Of a stretch of 64,000 nt of DNA, positions 42,208 through 51,937 are shown piece after piece. The translations under genes were made by a program, and so were the position numbers. How positions within the stretch are numbered: the first letter of the stretch is position 1; the number at the start of each line of letters is the position of its first letter. Below the pieces are notes generated by a model. That model was given only the letters and a program-made list of their open reading frames with translations, was not told where the DNA came from and ran no database searches. The DNA is from Elusimicrobiaceae bacterium (GTDB lineage: Bacteria; Elusimicrobiota; Elusimicrobia; Elusimicrobiales; Elusimicrobiaceae): NCBI GenBank assembly GCA_017618215.1, contig JAFZUQ010000002.1, forward strand, positions 56,559 through 120,558. Direction: 5' to 3'.

Positions 42208-42276
42208 AGTTTGTCTCCTTATTTAGAATCTATACTGTTATTGTAATAAAAATTAGACTTATGAATCAAGATCCTA

Positions 42277-43095
42277 TCATAAAAGTTGTTCTGCTAAGTA
42301 ATCGGCAATTTGCTTGTTTACGGTAGGGGTAGCCTGCGTAAAATTATGGTCCAAACCATGCAAAGTTTTTAATATAGCATTTTTGTAAATTTTGCTAAAT
42401 TCTACTCCGTAACGATAAGGAACAAGTTGATCGTCTTTGCTATGAACTATAAAAACAGGACCGGTATAATTTTTTGCTGTTCCATAAATCTCAACATTTG
42501 GTGTCGTTTGTAAAAAAGCGCGGCCAACTTTTAGCCCGTTTGATAAGGTGATATATTCCGGCACATTTTTTGTATCAAAACGCACGCCGAACAAATCGCC
42601 TTTTGCGGTATCTTCCTTTAACTCGGGTGCAGGGGCCATTAACACAATAGTTTTAATTTTCTCTTTCCCAAGTTCCCCGGCCAACATAGCAGTAACTACC
42701 GCACCCATGGAATGCCCAGCCAAAGAAATAGATTTCACTTTAGGTAATTTTTCTGCGTAAGCATAAACACGGCGGGCATCTTCAAGCTCATTTGGGATAG
42801 TCATATCTAAAAAAGAACCTTCACTTTGCCCATGCCCGTTAAAATCAAAAAGGAGTGTAGCAATACCGCGTTTGTTAAGTTGTATAGAAAGATCTGCAAG
42901 CAAATACATTTCTTTATTTGCATTAAACCCGTGCATAATGATAACAAGCGGATAGGATTTTTTATTTTTCGGCGTATGCAAAACAGCTGATAAGTTACCA
43001 TGATCGCCGTCAAGTGTAAAATCTTCACGCACTGTAGAAACGGTGCATGCACTAAGCAATACCGACGCAAAAATTAGTAAAAATAACTTTTTCAT
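42277..43095 (-). CDS. Alpha/beta-hydrolase lipoprotein
   Basis: A 272-aa protein with a lipoprotein signal (SVLLSAC). The mature domain is a serine alpha/beta hydrolase: IIMHGFNANKEMYLL (oxyanion), the nucleophile elbow GHSMGA, Asp in HSKDDQLVP and His in GLDHNF. It probably cleaves acyl or carbohydrate esters at the envelope; the substrate is unknown. It is divergent from the giant ankyrin gene. Confidence 0.88.
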   Translation of the reverse strand: MKKLFLLIFASVLLSACTVSTVREDFTLDGDHGNLSAVLHTPKNKKSYPLVIIMHGFNANKEMYLLADLSIQLNKRGIATLLFDFNGHGQSEGSFLDMTIPNELEDARRVYAYAEKLPKVKSISLAGHSMGAVVTAMLAGELGKEKIKTIVLMAPAPELKEDTAKGDLFGVRFDTKNVPEYITLSNGLKVGRAFLQTTPNVEIYGTAKNYTGPVFIVHSKDDQLVPYRYGVEFSKIYKNAILKTLHGLDHNFTQATPTVNKQIADYLAEQLL

Positions 43096-43114
43096 ATTAT
43101 TCCCCTAAAGTAAT

Positions 43115-43144
43115 TTAACAGAATTATAGCATTTATTGTATAAT
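43115..43144 (+). promoter_or_regulatory. Promoter of the giant ankyrin gene
   Basis: TTAACA (43115-43120) and TATAAT (43139-43144) with an 18-bp spacer, about 30 bp upstream of the ATG at 43176. Confidence 0.6.
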
Positions 43145-43175
43145 TGAGGTATATCTTAATATACGGGAAAATTTT

Positions 43176-46100
43176 ATGCGTAAATTTTTATTTATTATTA
43201 GTGTGTTTGCTGTTAGTATGTTTATGTCGTCTTGGAGTAATATAGTGTTTGCAGATTTAATTACTAAAATATTACAATCTCAACAAACACAATCCGTTTC
43301 ACAAAAAGATTTGCAAGAAAAGGAATTTATTGAAGCATGTAAACAAGGAAACTTAGAAAAAGTCCATGCTCTTATCAAACAAGGGGTAGATGTAAATACA
43401 AAAGATTTCAATCGTAATACAGGACTAATTTTTGCAAGTCAATTAGGACATACGGAAATAGTTAAAATTTTAGTAGATAAAGGTGCAAATTTAAATATAC
43501 AGAATAATAAAGGTGAGACGGCCTTGATAAGAGCCGCCACCCGAGGTTTTGAAGAAATTGTCAAGATTTTAGTTGACAAAGGTGCAGATTTAGATAGACA
43601 AGATGAATACCATGAAACGGCTTTAATTTGGGCTGCTAAAATCAATTATACAGAAATTGTTAAAATTTTAATTGATAAGGGCGCAATTTTAGATCTTCAA
43701 GGTAGATTTGGCACGGCTTTAATATGTGCAGCCGAAAGAGGTAATACGGAAATTGTTGAAATCTTAGCAGATAAAGGCGCAAATTTAGATATTCAAAATA
43801 TTTCTGATAGAACGGCATTAATGAGCGCGGTAGAAAATGGAAAGAAAGAAATTGTTGAGGTCTTAGCAAATAAAGGTGCAAATTTAGACATCAAAAATAA
43901 GTATATCGGTACGGCTTTGATGACGGCAGCTCGTCTTGGCAATAAAGATATTGTTAGTATTTTATTAGATAAAGGGGCGAATTTAGATATACAGGATCAA
44001 AATGGTAATACGGCTTTAATACAGGCTGCTTCTAACGGATATAAAGAGATTGTTGAAATTTTAGCAAATAAAGGCGCAGATTTAGACATTGAAGACAAAG
44101 ACGGTAGAACAGCTTTATATCATGCAGATGATAAAGGTTATACTGAAATCGTTAAATTTTTAGCAAATAAAGGTGTAAATTTAAATGGGCAAAGTGAATA
44201 CGACGCTTTAATTTGGGCAGCTGAAATAGGGAATAAAACTAAGGTTAAAGAATTAATTGGTAAAGGTGCAGATGTAAATATCAGCAGTGAACGGTATAAT
44301 ACTCCTTTGATTATGGCAGCTTCCAACGGACATAAGGAAATTGTTGATATTTTAATAAATAAAGGTGCAAATTTAAACATCCAAGATAAATCTCTTGGTA
44401 AAACGGCGTTAATGTATGCAGCCGAAAAAGGCAATACAGAAATTGCCGAAATCTTAGTTAATAGAGGTGCAAATTTAGATATTAGAGATAATAACGGCAA
44501 CACGGCTTTGATGTATGCAGTTGATAAAGGTTATACGGAAATCGTTAAAATTTTAGCCGATAAAGGTGCAAATTTAAATATTCAAGATAATGGTTCCAAC
44601 ACGGCTTTGATGTTGGCTGCTGATAAAGTGTTGCGTGAAAAATCGGAAAGTAAAAATAAAAAAGAAGATATTTCACCTAATGATGAACAAGAAAAATCAA
44701 CTAAATTAGAAAAGCACGTTGTAGGAAGAATCGTAACCGAAGATAATGTTAATGCACAAGATGGGATAGGTCGGACAGCTTTAATAATGGTGGTTGGTTA
44801 TGGAAATCAAGCTGAAACTAAAGCTGAAGTTGAAAAATTAATTAATAAAGGTGCAGATTTAAACATCCAAGACAGAGACGGTAAAACGGCTTTAATGGAA
44901 GCATCTGAAACGGGGCATAATGAAATCGTCAAGATCTTAATTGATAACGGGGCAGATTTGGATATACAAGATAAAAAAGGCGGTACTGCTTTAATGCTGG
45001 CCGCTAGTGACAGCCTTTGGTGGGTTAACTATAAAGATATTGTTCATATGCTACATAAAGCGGAAGACAGTAAAGAAAGAAATGAAAATAATTCAACAAA
45101 AGCTAAAGGAATATTCATAAAAGATAATATTAATAAACAGGATGAAAAAGGCAGAACGGCTTTAATAAAAGCAGCAAGAAAAGGGGACCGAATTAAAGTC
45201 AGAGAATTAGTTAATAAAGGTGCAGATTTGAACATCCAAGATAGAGACGGTGAAACGGCTCTTATGGAAGCAGCTGCACGAGGGTATACAGAAATTGTTA
45301 AAATTTTAGTTAATAAAGGTGCAAAGTTGGATATAAAAAATAATCTCGGTACTACCGCTTTAATGTGGGCTTCTTTTGAAGGTTATACAGAAATTGTTAA
45401 AATTTTAGTGAATAATGGTGCAAATATATATATTAAAGATGATGGTGGTACGGCTTTAGAAAGAGCGGCAAAACAAGGTTATAAAGAAATTGTTAATATC
45501 TTATTGGATAAAGGGATAAAAGAGAATTTGTCCTGGGCTTTATTTATGGCAGCTTCTAAAGGGCATACAGAAATTGTTGAGATGTTAGCTAATAAAGGTG
45601 CAGATGTAAGTATTAGTTACAATTTATATGGTTCTCCTTTGTTTAATGCGGCTTGTGGAGGGTATACAGAAACTGTTAAAGTATTAGTTGACAAAGGTGC
45701 AGATGTACATTATGGGACAGGAGGTACCGGTGCAACGGCTTTAACTTGTGCCGCCGGAAACGCTCATACAGAAATTGTTAAAATTTTGGTTGATAATGGG
45801 GCGAATTTAGATAGTGGAGACGAAATTGATGGTACGGCTTTAATGTCTGCCGCTAAAAAAGGTTATAAAGACATCGTTAAGATTTTAGTAGACAAAGGCG
45901 CAAATTTGGATATTAAAGGTGAAGATGATAAAACGGCTTTAGATTATGCAGTTGAAAACGGCCATACGGAAATTGTTGAAATTTTAGCTGCCAAAGGTGG
46001 AAATATTAATGTCGGTAGAACAGCGTTGATATGGGCGGCTATTAGAAATTACAAAGAAATTGCCAAGATTTTAGTAGATAAAGGCGCGAATTTAGATATT

Positions 46101-46196
46101 AAAGACGGGTATGGGAAAACTGCTTTAGATTATGCAAAAGAAAAAGGGCATACTGAAATCGTTAAAATTCTAAAACAAGCCGGGGCAAAAGAGTAA
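43176..46196 (+). CDS. Giant exported ankyrin-repeat protein
   Basis: A 1006-aa protein: signal peptide (FLFIISVFAVSMFMSSW...VFA), then about 28 ankyrin repeats of 31-34 residues up to the last residues, with consensus TALMxAAxxGYTEIVKILVDKGANLDIQD. Two repeats (about residues 485-540 and 610-665) carry charged loop insertions of 25 or so residues that split the array into three blocks. There is no other domain, so it must work as a long binding solenoid outside the cytoplasm. The near-identical 99-bp DNA units suggest recent expansion. Confidence 0.92.
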   Translation: MRKFLFIISVFAVSMFMSSWSNIVFADLITKILQSQQTQSVSQKDLQEKEFIEACKQGNLEKVHALIKQGVDVNTKDFNRNTGLIFASQLGHTEIVKILVDKGANLNIQNNKGETALIRAATRGFEEIVKILVDKGADLDRQDEYHETALIWAAKINYTEIVKILIDKGAILDLQGRFGTALICAAERGNTEIVEILADKGANLDIQNISDRTALMSAVENGKKEIVEVLANKGANLDIKNKYIGTALMTAARLGNKDIVSILLDKGANLDIQDQNGNTALIQAASNGYKEIVEILANKGADLDIEDKDGRTALYHADDKGYTEIVKFLANKGVNLNGQSEYDALIWAAEIGNKTKVKELIGKGADVNISSERYNTPLIMAASNGHKEIVDILINKGANLNIQDKSLGKTALMYAAEKGNTEIAEILVNRGANLDIRDNNGNTALMYAVDKGYTEIVKILADKGANLNIQDNGSNTALMLAADKVLREKSESKNKKEDISPNDEQEKSTKLEKHVVGRIVTEDNVNAQDGIGRTALIMVVGYGNQAETKAEVEKLINKGADLNIQDRDGKTALMEASETGHNEIVKILIDNGADLDIQDKKGGTALMLAASDSLWWVNYKDIVHMLHKAEDSKERNENNSTKAKGIFIKDNINKQDEKGRTALIKAARKGDRIKVRELVNKGADLNIQDRDGETALMEAAARGYTEIVKILVNKGAKLDIKNNLGTTALMWASFEGYTEIVKILVNNGANIYIKDDGGTALERAAKQGYKEIVNILLDKGIKENLSWALFMAASKGHTEIVEMLANKGADVSISYNLYGSPLFNAACGGYTETVKVLVDKGADVHYGTGGTGATALTCAAGNAHTEIVKILVDNGANLDSGDEIDGTALMSAAKKGYKDIVKILVDKGANLDIKGEDDKTALDYAVENGHTEIVEILAAKGGNINVGRTALIWAAIRNYKEIAKILVDKGANLDIKDGYGKTALDYAKEKGHTEIVKILKQAGAKE

Positions 46197-46208
46197 ATTA
46201 AAAAATTT

Positions 46209-47660
46209 TTATTTGTCTTTCTTCATCTTCGTTGTAAAATAAGTGGAAAGGACAGTCGTCAAAATTAAACCTAAAGGCCAGGCAATATATGCAGGCAAGT
46301 GTAAACATTCCGGTGCAATCAAAAAATATGTGCTGCTTACTGCCGTCATAAAAATAGCAGGTATTAAAGTAATAAAATAATTTTGCTTTTTTCCGTGTAA
46401 ATAAACGGTTGCGGCCCATAAAACTATCATCGCCAAAGTTTGGTTTGACCAACTGAAATAACGCCATATAACATCGTAAGGCAATTGGCTGATAATTATG
46501 CCGGCAAGCAAGAGCGGGACACTTAAACGCAAGCGTTTTAAAAAGGGTTTTTGGTCCACTTTAAACCAATCGGCAAGCACAAGCCTTGAGGCGCGGAAAG
46601 CCGTATCGCCTGAAGTTATCGGGCAAATAATTACGCCAATCATTACAAATAAAAGCCCAAAAGATATTCCAGCTAATTTTAAAGGCCCAATAGTTTTTAA
46701 ACAAATATCATACACTACACCGGCTTGACCGCCACTTTTTAACATTTCTTGCAAGCCCGTCATAAGGCCGCCCGTTTTTTCATAAATTGCGCAACCGGCC
46801 GCCGCCCAAATAAGGGCGATAATGCCTTCCATAACCATAGCACCGTAAAATACTTGGCGGGACTGGTATTCACTAGTTATACAACGCGCCATAAGCGGGG
46901 ATTGCGTTGCATGAAAACCGGAAATCGCACCGCATGCTACCGTTACAAACATAAGCGGCCAAATCGGCAAATGCGCGGGGTGTAAATTCTGCAAAGTAAT
47001 TTCCGGCACATTGTAACCTTGTGCGAACATTCCGCCTGTTACACCCAAGGCCATAACAATCAAACAAATACCAAATAACGGGTAAACACGCCCGATAATT
47101 TTATCAATAGGTAAAAATGTTGCCAAAAAATAATAGAGAAAAATCAAAGCAAGCCAAAAATAAGTATTTGTTAAAAAACTGCCTTGCGCGGCGTGGCCTT
47201 TAAATAAAAACACAAGCAAATTTGCGGGCCCGACGGCAAAAACCGTACCCACCATAACAAGCAAAACAATGCTGAAAATGCGCATACACATTTTAACGCG
47301 CGGCCCTAAATAAATACCGGTAATTTCAGCAACGGATTGACCATCGTGGCGGAGTGATAAAAATCCACAGGCAAAATCATGCACGGCACCGGCAAAAATT
47401 GTCCCTAAAGTAATCCACAAAAATACACTTGGCCCCCACAATGCACCGGAAATTGCACCGAAAACAGGCCCAAGCCCGGCAATATTTAAAAGTTGAACTA
47501 GCACCATACGCCAAAGCGGCATAGGTACATAATCTACACCATTGGAAAAACGGATTGCAGGCGTTTTTGCATGCGTCGGGCTAAAAACGCGTTCAACATA
47601 TTTACCGTACGTAAAAAAAGATAGGATAAGTAACCCTAAACAAATAAAAAAACTAATCAT
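46209..47660 (-). CDS. CstA-family peptide/pyruvate permease
   Basis: A roughly 483-aa membrane protein with 13 or so spans. GPVFGAISGALWGPSVFLW, AGAVHDFACGFLSLRHDGQS and AISGFHATQSPLMARC are signature stretches of the carbon-starvation CstA family, whose members import pyruvate or peptides. At about 483 aa it is the short (BtsT/CstA-like) form. I start at the ATG of MISFFICLG (47660); an upstream start adds a soluble extension with no ribosome site. It converges on the ankyrin gene, 12 bp away. Confidence 0.88.
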   Translation of the reverse strand: MISFFICLGLLILSFFTYGKYVERVFSPTHAKTPAIRFSNGVDYVPMPLWRMVLVQLLNIAGLGPVFGAISGALWGPSVFLWITLGTIFAGAVHDFACGFLSLRHDGQSVAEITGIYLGPRVKMCMRIFSIVLLVMVGTVFAVGPANLLVFLFKGHAAQGSFLTNTYFWLALIFLYYFLATFLPIDKIIGRVYPLFGICLIVMALGVTGGMFAQGYNVPEITLQNLHPAHLPIWPLMFVTVACGAISGFHATQSPLMARCITSEYQSRQVFYGAMVMEGIIALIWAAAGCAIYEKTGGLMTGLQEMLKSGGQAGVVYDICLKTIGPLKLAGISFGLLFVMIGVIICPITSGDTAFRASRLVLADWFKVDQKPFLKRLRLSVPLLLAGIIISQLPYDVIWRYFSWSNQTLAMIVLWAATVYLHGKKQNYFITLIPAIFMTAVSSTYFLIAPECLHLPAYIAWPLGLILTTVLSTYFTTKMKKDK

Positions 47661-47715
47661 AAATATCTCTACAAATATTTTACAATTTTTAAACATCTTC
47701 TTTTGAGATACAAAT

Positions 47716-47754
47716 ATAAAAACCGCCCCTAAACTTAATTAGAGGCGGTTTACA
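47716..47754. terminator. Bidirectional terminator AACCGCCCCTAA/TTAGAGGCGGTT
   Basis: A stem of about 11 bp around ACTTAA with A and T tracts. It is related to the copies at 27590, 34004, 35129 and 38212, and ends the flavoprotein gene at 47768. Confidence 0.78.
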
Positions 47755-47767
47755 AAAACCAAAAAAA

Positions 47768-48388
47768 CTAATCAATAAAATGCGTCAAAGTAATTGGCTC
47801 ATATTTTGGTTCGTTAATACCGTGTTTTTTTCCAAGCGCTATACACTTTAAAAGCCATGCCATATTTTGACCTAGCGTACGCATAGTTTGAAGGCCTTCC
47901 TTATCTTTACGAACATCACTCGGGGTAAAACCATGTACCATATTCCAATATTGTGAACCTACTACCAGCATATTCGTAATGCCGAAATACTTATTTAAGC
48001 GGTCAAAAGATGCTGTAGCTCCGCCCCTTCGGCAAGATACCACCGCCGCGCCCAACTTACCGGCCATTTTATTTGCCTTTGTAAAAAACAAACGATCACA
48101 GAAAGAACATATTTGACTTGCCGGCCCACCGTAATATACAGGGGAACCAAGAACAATACCGTCAAATTCTTCTAATCTCGCCCCAATTATATTTACGGCA
48201 TCATTAAATACGCACTTGCCTGTTTGCCTGCATTTGCCGCATGCTATACATTGTGCAATAGGTTTTGTACCAAGGTGGAAAATTTCATACTCAATACCAT
48301 TCTTCTTAAGTGTTTTGGCAATCTCATGTAATGCAGTATAAGTACACCCATCTTTATGTGGACTTCCGTTAACTAGTAATACTTTCAT
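47768..48388 (-). CDS. Flavodoxin-family NAD(P)H reductase with Cys motif
   Basis: A 206-aa flavodoxin-fold enzyme. VNGSPHKDGCTYTAL binds FMN phosphate and GSPVYYGGPASQICSFCDRLF lines the flavin. CIACGKCRQTGKC holds a Cys cluster typical of iron-sulfur flavoproteins, which may bind a 4Fe-4S centre. The expected role is a redox enzyme in an anaerobe. The related gene at 48861 has the analogous CMGCGVCNSTHNC. Confidence 0.87.
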   Translation of the reverse strand: MKVLLVNGSPHKDGCTYTALHEIAKTLKKNGIEYEIFHLGTKPIAQCIACGKCRQTGKCVFNDAVNIIGARLEEFDGIVLGSPVYYGGPASQICSFCDRLFFTKANKMAGKLGAAVVSCRRGGATASFDRLNKYFGITNMLVVGSQYWNMVHGFTPSDVRKDKEGLQTMRTLGQNMAWLLKCIALGKKHGINEPKYEPITLTHFID

Positions 48389-48539
48389 AAATTCTCCCCA
48401 TTTTTATTAACTGCTTTTATTCTACCCTTATTGTATCATATTATCGTTTAAAGAAGAAACTAATGCGTTTATTTCGCTTTTGTCTTTTAGTGATTCAAAA
48501 AAGTAAAACAAAAAATCAAAAATTATTTAAATAAATCTA

Positions 48540-48851
48540 TTATCTTTTTTTCGGGGTAGGGATTTCTGTATACATCGCTTCAAAAAGTTTGCGTAAAAAT
48601 GATTTGTCATCAATATTATCTACAAGTAACATCTCTTTCCCCCCTTTGTACGGCAATTCTTTTTCTGCATCCGGCATCATGGCTAAAGCCGATTTTGTGG
48701 GCTTTACAAGAAAACGATTATCATAAATTCCACCGATAACTTTCCCTCTATAATAAATAACATATTCTCCCATCATTGCACGATAGCTGATATCATTTAA
48801 ATAGGCAAGTTGCTCAAGTATGAAATCTAAATATTCTTTGCAAGATGCCAT
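48540..48851 (-). CDS. TfoX N-terminal domain protein
   Basis: A 103-aa stand-alone TfoX-N domain: YRAMMGEYVIYYRGKVIGGIYDNRFLVKPT is the family core. Stand-alone members lack the C-terminal helical domain of competence regulators and have no proven function. It follows the flavoprotein gene at 48861 by 9 bp, so it is co-transcribed. Confidence 0.87.
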   Translation of the reverse strand: MASCKEYLDFILEQLAYLNDISYRAMMGEYVIYYRGKVIGGIYDNRFLVKPTKSALAMMPDAEKELPYKGGKEMLLVDNIDDKSFLRKLFEAMYTEIPTPKKR

Positions 48852-48860
48852 CTTTTCGCC

Positions 48861-49400
48861 TTAGCACTTTTTACCCATTTCATAGGCTTCTTGATAAACG
48901 GGGAGTTTTCTAATTTCACCTATTTGCCAAGCACCAATGCCGTAAATTATGCCCTTTTCTTTTGTACCGTCAAGGCAATCACGCGTGAAACCGCGTAAAC
49001 CCTCAATGGCGGGTTTTAAATTGGCCTTTTCCGTATCGGCAGCTGATAAAATAAAATAGAAATCTTTATTTGAAATTTCGGTATATCTTGAAACACAACG
49101 GTCAATAAATGTTTTAAGTTGGCCGTCCATGGTATAAAAATATACCGGGGTTGCAAGAACAATGACATTAGCATTAACCATTTTTTCAAGTAAATCTTTC
49201 ATATCATCTTTTTGAATACAATTATGTGTACTATTGCATACACCGCAGCCCATACAATAATTGATTTTATGGTCCCGCAAAAGCACTTTTTCTACATCGT
49301 GCCCAGCCTCTTTTGCCCCAGATAAAAATTGATCGCACAATAAATCAGAATTACCTTTTTTCCGCGGGGAAGCGGAAATAATTAAAACCTTTTTACTCAT
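48861..49400 (-). CDS. Flavodoxin-family reductase with Cys cluster
   Basis: A 179-aa FMN-binding protein. ISASPRKKGNSDLLCDQFL is the phosphate loop, CMGCGVCNSTHNCIQKDD is an iron-sulfur-type Cys motif and ATPVYFYTMDGQLKTFIDR lines the flavin. It belongs to the NADPH-dependent FMN reductase/iron-sulfur flavoprotein group, like 47768 but shorter. First gene of a two-gene unit with the TfoX-N gene. GGAGGG precedes the ATG. Confidence 0.87.
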   Translation of the reverse strand: MSKKVLIISASPRKKGNSDLLCDQFLSGAKEAGHDVEKVLLRDHKINYCMGCGVCNSTHNCIQKDDMKDLLEKMVNANVIVLATPVYFYTMDGQLKTFIDRCVSRYTEISNKDFYFILSAADTEKANLKPAIEGLRGFTRDCLDGTKEKGIIYGIGAWQIGEIRKLPVYQEAYEMGKKC

Positions 49401-49498
49401 AAACCCTCCCTGCTATTCATTGTACAGTATATTATAGCAGTTAAAGTCAAGTATATGACACTCTTTATAATTTGCAGGATCTAAAATAAAGATATTAT

Positions 49499-49789
49499 TT
49501 ATTTTTTCTTACCGATTTTCTTGGCTTTTATTGGCACCGAAGACAGTTGTTCCACTCTGGAATTTTTTATTTTGTTAGGAACATAAGTGCCTTCCTTTAC
49601 GGCTTTGGCAGTTCCCCAAAATTTTGCAGCAGATATTTTTAAGGGTTTTGATTTTCTTTTCCACTCCGGATCATTCCTATAATGCTTAACAAAAATAATA
49701 TTGCCTTTACCGTCCGGTTCACCGATAAAAGAAAATGGATCTTGATCATTCTCAAATTTACCGGGCAACTCTAATTCAGAAAATTTCAT
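49499..49789 (-). CDS. Small basic protein of unknown function
   Basis: A 96-aa soluble protein, beta-rich first half (FSFIGEPDGKGNIIFVKHY) with a Lys-rich C-terminus. No family recognised. GGAGAAT precedes the ATG, which supports it being real. It stands alone between the flavoprotein unit and the VanX-like gene. Confidence 0.55.
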   Translation of the reverse strand: MKFSELELPGKFENDQDPFSFIGEPDGKGNIIFVKHYRNDPEWKRKSKPLKISAAKFWGTAKAVKEGTYVPNKIKNSRVEQLSSVPIKAKKIGKKK

Positions 49790-49979
49790 TTTATTCTCCC
49801 AAAACTAATCTTTTATAATTATAACAAAAATAATTATATTATTGCAATTTTTATGACGGTAGATCAAAAATAATTTTTAACGCCTAAAATAAGTTTATTA
49901 TAATTTATTCTTTTGTCAAACGTAAGTAAAAAAATTATAGAATATAATTGTACAATTTTTAATTTAGTCCAGAGGTAAT

Positions 49980-50657
49980 ATGAAAAGATTTTTAATAATG
50001 TTTTTAATAACTGCAGTTTGTTTTTTCCCGTTATTTGCTGATACAATTTCAGAAGATAAAACAGATTTCGCGGAAATCGGCACTGTAATTGATGATGCAG
50101 TTTATGACATCCGCTATTATTCCCCAAATAACTTTACCGGAAATAAAATAAACGGCTATAAAGCACCGCGTGCATATCTTACTAAAGCAGCTTTGTCTGC
50201 TCTTTCAAAAGCTGCCGACGATTTAAGAAAACAAGGCTATCGTCTTTTAATTTGGGATGCTTACAGGCCTCAAAAAGCGGTGGATAATTTCGTTGCTTGG
50301 ATAAAAGCCCCCAATGACCCAGGGGATAAAACTTTTTACCCTACACTTCAAAAATCCAATTTGCTTGCCGGCGGTTATATAGCCTCAAAATCAGGACACA
50401 CACGCGGTAGCACAGTTGACTTAACCATAATAAAAAAGGATGGCTCATTTGTTGATATGGGCGGTACTTTTGATTTGTTTAGTGAAATTTCACATCCAAA
50501 CTACCAAAAACTTACAAAAGAACAAAAAAGAAATAGGCGTATTTTAAGAACTGCAATGCTAAACGCAGGATTTAAAGGAATAAGTTCCGAGTGGTGGCAT
50601 TACACTTTGAAAGACGAGCCTTATAAAGATACCTATTTTAATTTTGATGTTGAATAA
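49980..50657 (+). CDS. D-Ala-D-Ala dipeptidase, VanX/DdpX type, exported
   Basis: A 225-aa zinc peptidase with a signal peptide (FLIMFLITAVCFFPLFA). The catalytic set of the M15D family is complete: Arg in WDAYRPQKA, SGHTRGSTVDL (zinc His and Asp) and SSEWWHY (Glu base and zinc His). A periplasmic location suggests it scavenges or trims D-Ala-D-Ala from peptidoglycan rather than giving vancomycin resistance, since no vanH/vanA genes are nearby. AGAGGT lies before the ATG. Confidence 0.88.
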   Translation: MKRFLIMFLITAVCFFPLFADTISEDKTDFAEIGTVIDDAVYDIRYYSPNNFTGNKINGYKAPRAYLTKAALSALSKAADDLRKQGYRLLIWDAYRPQKAVDNFVAWIKAPNDPGDKTFYPTLQKSNLLAGGYIASKSGHTRGSTVDLTIIKKDGSFVDMGGTFDLFSEISHPNYQKLTKEQKRNRRILRTAMLNAGFKGISSEWWHYTLKDEPYKDTYFNFDVE

Positions 50658-50681
50658 TAACTAACATTAAAAAAGTTTTAG

Positions 50682-51926
50682 TTATAAATTCCTAATAGCC
50701 CAGTTCCTGGGATATAAATTATTAGCACGTTCACCTAAATTTTTTATAAAGCCAAGAGGGTATTTTGTGTAGGTAACTATTACAAAACCTTGTGGCGCAC
50801 CGGCCGGTAAAGAAAGTGTTTCCCTATGCAAATAGGCTTGTGCTTGATCCAAGGTAAGTTCGATATGTGGGAAATCATCTTTGCGAAAGTTTAAAGAAAG
50901 GGCTTGTGCGGTTGTCGGTATCAATTCTTTCCCTTTTTGTTCGGAAGTAGGATTACCATCAGACAGTAAATGTATTAATTTGTTCCCTTGTGCATAACGG
51001 CGCGCAGAACTTGGTAAAATGTTATGCCCAATACGTTCCCCTTTTTTACGAAGTACTGCCATAAAAAGCCCTTCACTTTGCGTAATACCTGGGATAAAAC
51101 GATATACAGGGAAATTCCACCCATTTAATAGCGAACCGGTAATTTGCCACTCCGGTTTTGCAAAAACAGGTAAAATTTCAGCGCCGAGTTCTTCCATAAT
51201 AAAGCGAACATTTTCCTCATTTTCCTTAGTATTAAAAGTACAAGTACTGTAAATAAGTAATCCACCAGGGCAAAGGCAAGGCCAGATATCCTGTAAAATT
51301 CTACGTTGGCGTTTTTGGCAAAAATTAACATTGGCGACACTCCACTCCTTTACTGCTCCTTCATCTTTGCGAAATAAACCTTCCCCCGAACAAGGTGCAT
51401 CTACTAAAATGACATCAAAATTCCATTTCGTTTGTTTAAAATCTTGGGGATAATTATGGGTTACCAAAACATCCGGGTGGCCTTGCTTGAGCATATTTTC
51501 AAGCAAAATATTTGCGCGTCTACGGTCTGGTTCATTACTAATAAGCATAGAACCTTGCGGAAGTGTAGCACGCATCAAAGTTGATTTACCTCCGGGTGCG
51601 CCACATAAATCCAAGGCTAAAACAGGCGAATTGACATATTGACGCAAAACACGGTCCAAAAATAAAGAACCTGCTTCTTGTACATAATAAACACCGGCAT
51701 GAAAAAGCGGATCCAAAGTAAAATTAGGACGGTCCTTAATCCAATAAGCATCCTGACACCATGGAACGGGTTTTGCTTCCAAGAAAATTTGTTCTTGTTT
51801 ATATTTCCATGGATTAAAACGTATGCTTGTTGAAGGTATTTCATCAAGTGCTTTTGAAAACTTTTGCCAACGCTTCGGGCCAAAAAGTGCGGAAGTATAA
51901 TCAATAAATTCTTGCGGTAAATGCAT
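50682..51926 (-). CDS. RsmF/RsmB-like rRNA m5C methyltransferase
   Basis: A 414-aa SAM enzyme of the NOL1/NOP2/Sun family. DLCGAPGGKSTLM binds SAM; VDAPCSGEGLFRKDE (conserved PC Cys) and YSTCTFNTKENEE (catalytic TC Cys) are the two cysteines of the m5C mechanism. A C-terminal RsmF-like domain follows (PAGAPQGFVIVTYTKYPLGFIK, PUA-like). It probably methylates a 16S rRNA cytosine. Only 11 bp separate it from the cation exporter gene upstream on the same strand. Confidence 0.9.
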   Translation of the reverse strand: MHLPQEFIDYTSALFGPKRWQKFSKALDEIPSTSIRFNPWKYKQEQIFLEAKPVPWCQDAYWIKDRPNFTLDPLFHAGVYYVQEAGSLFLDRVLRQYVNSPVLALDLCGAPGGKSTLMRATLPQGSMLISNEPDRRRANILLENMLKQGHPDVLVTHNYPQDFKQTKWNFDVILVDAPCSGEGLFRKDEGAVKEWSVANVNFCQKRQRRILQDIWPCLCPGGLLIYSTCTFNTKENEENVRFIMEELGAEILPVFAKPEWQITGSLLNGWNFPVYRFIPGITQSEGLFMAVLRKKGERIGHNILPSSARRYAQGNKLIHLLSDGNPTSEQKGKELIPTTAQALSLNFRKDDFPHIELTLDQAQAYLHRETLSLPAGAPQGFVIVTYTKYPLGFIKNLGERANNLYPRNWAIRNL

Positions 51927-51937
51927 AGTTATGTCTT

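Noticed and set aside
43176..46196. Non-coding satellite DNA from the 99-bp periodicity
   Set aside because: The frame is open for 1006 codons with consistent ankyrin consensus and a signal peptide, so it is coding.
49864..50127. 87-aa minus-strand frame
   Set aside because: It overlaps the start and signal peptide of the VanX-type gene, which has a better ribosome site and full motifs.
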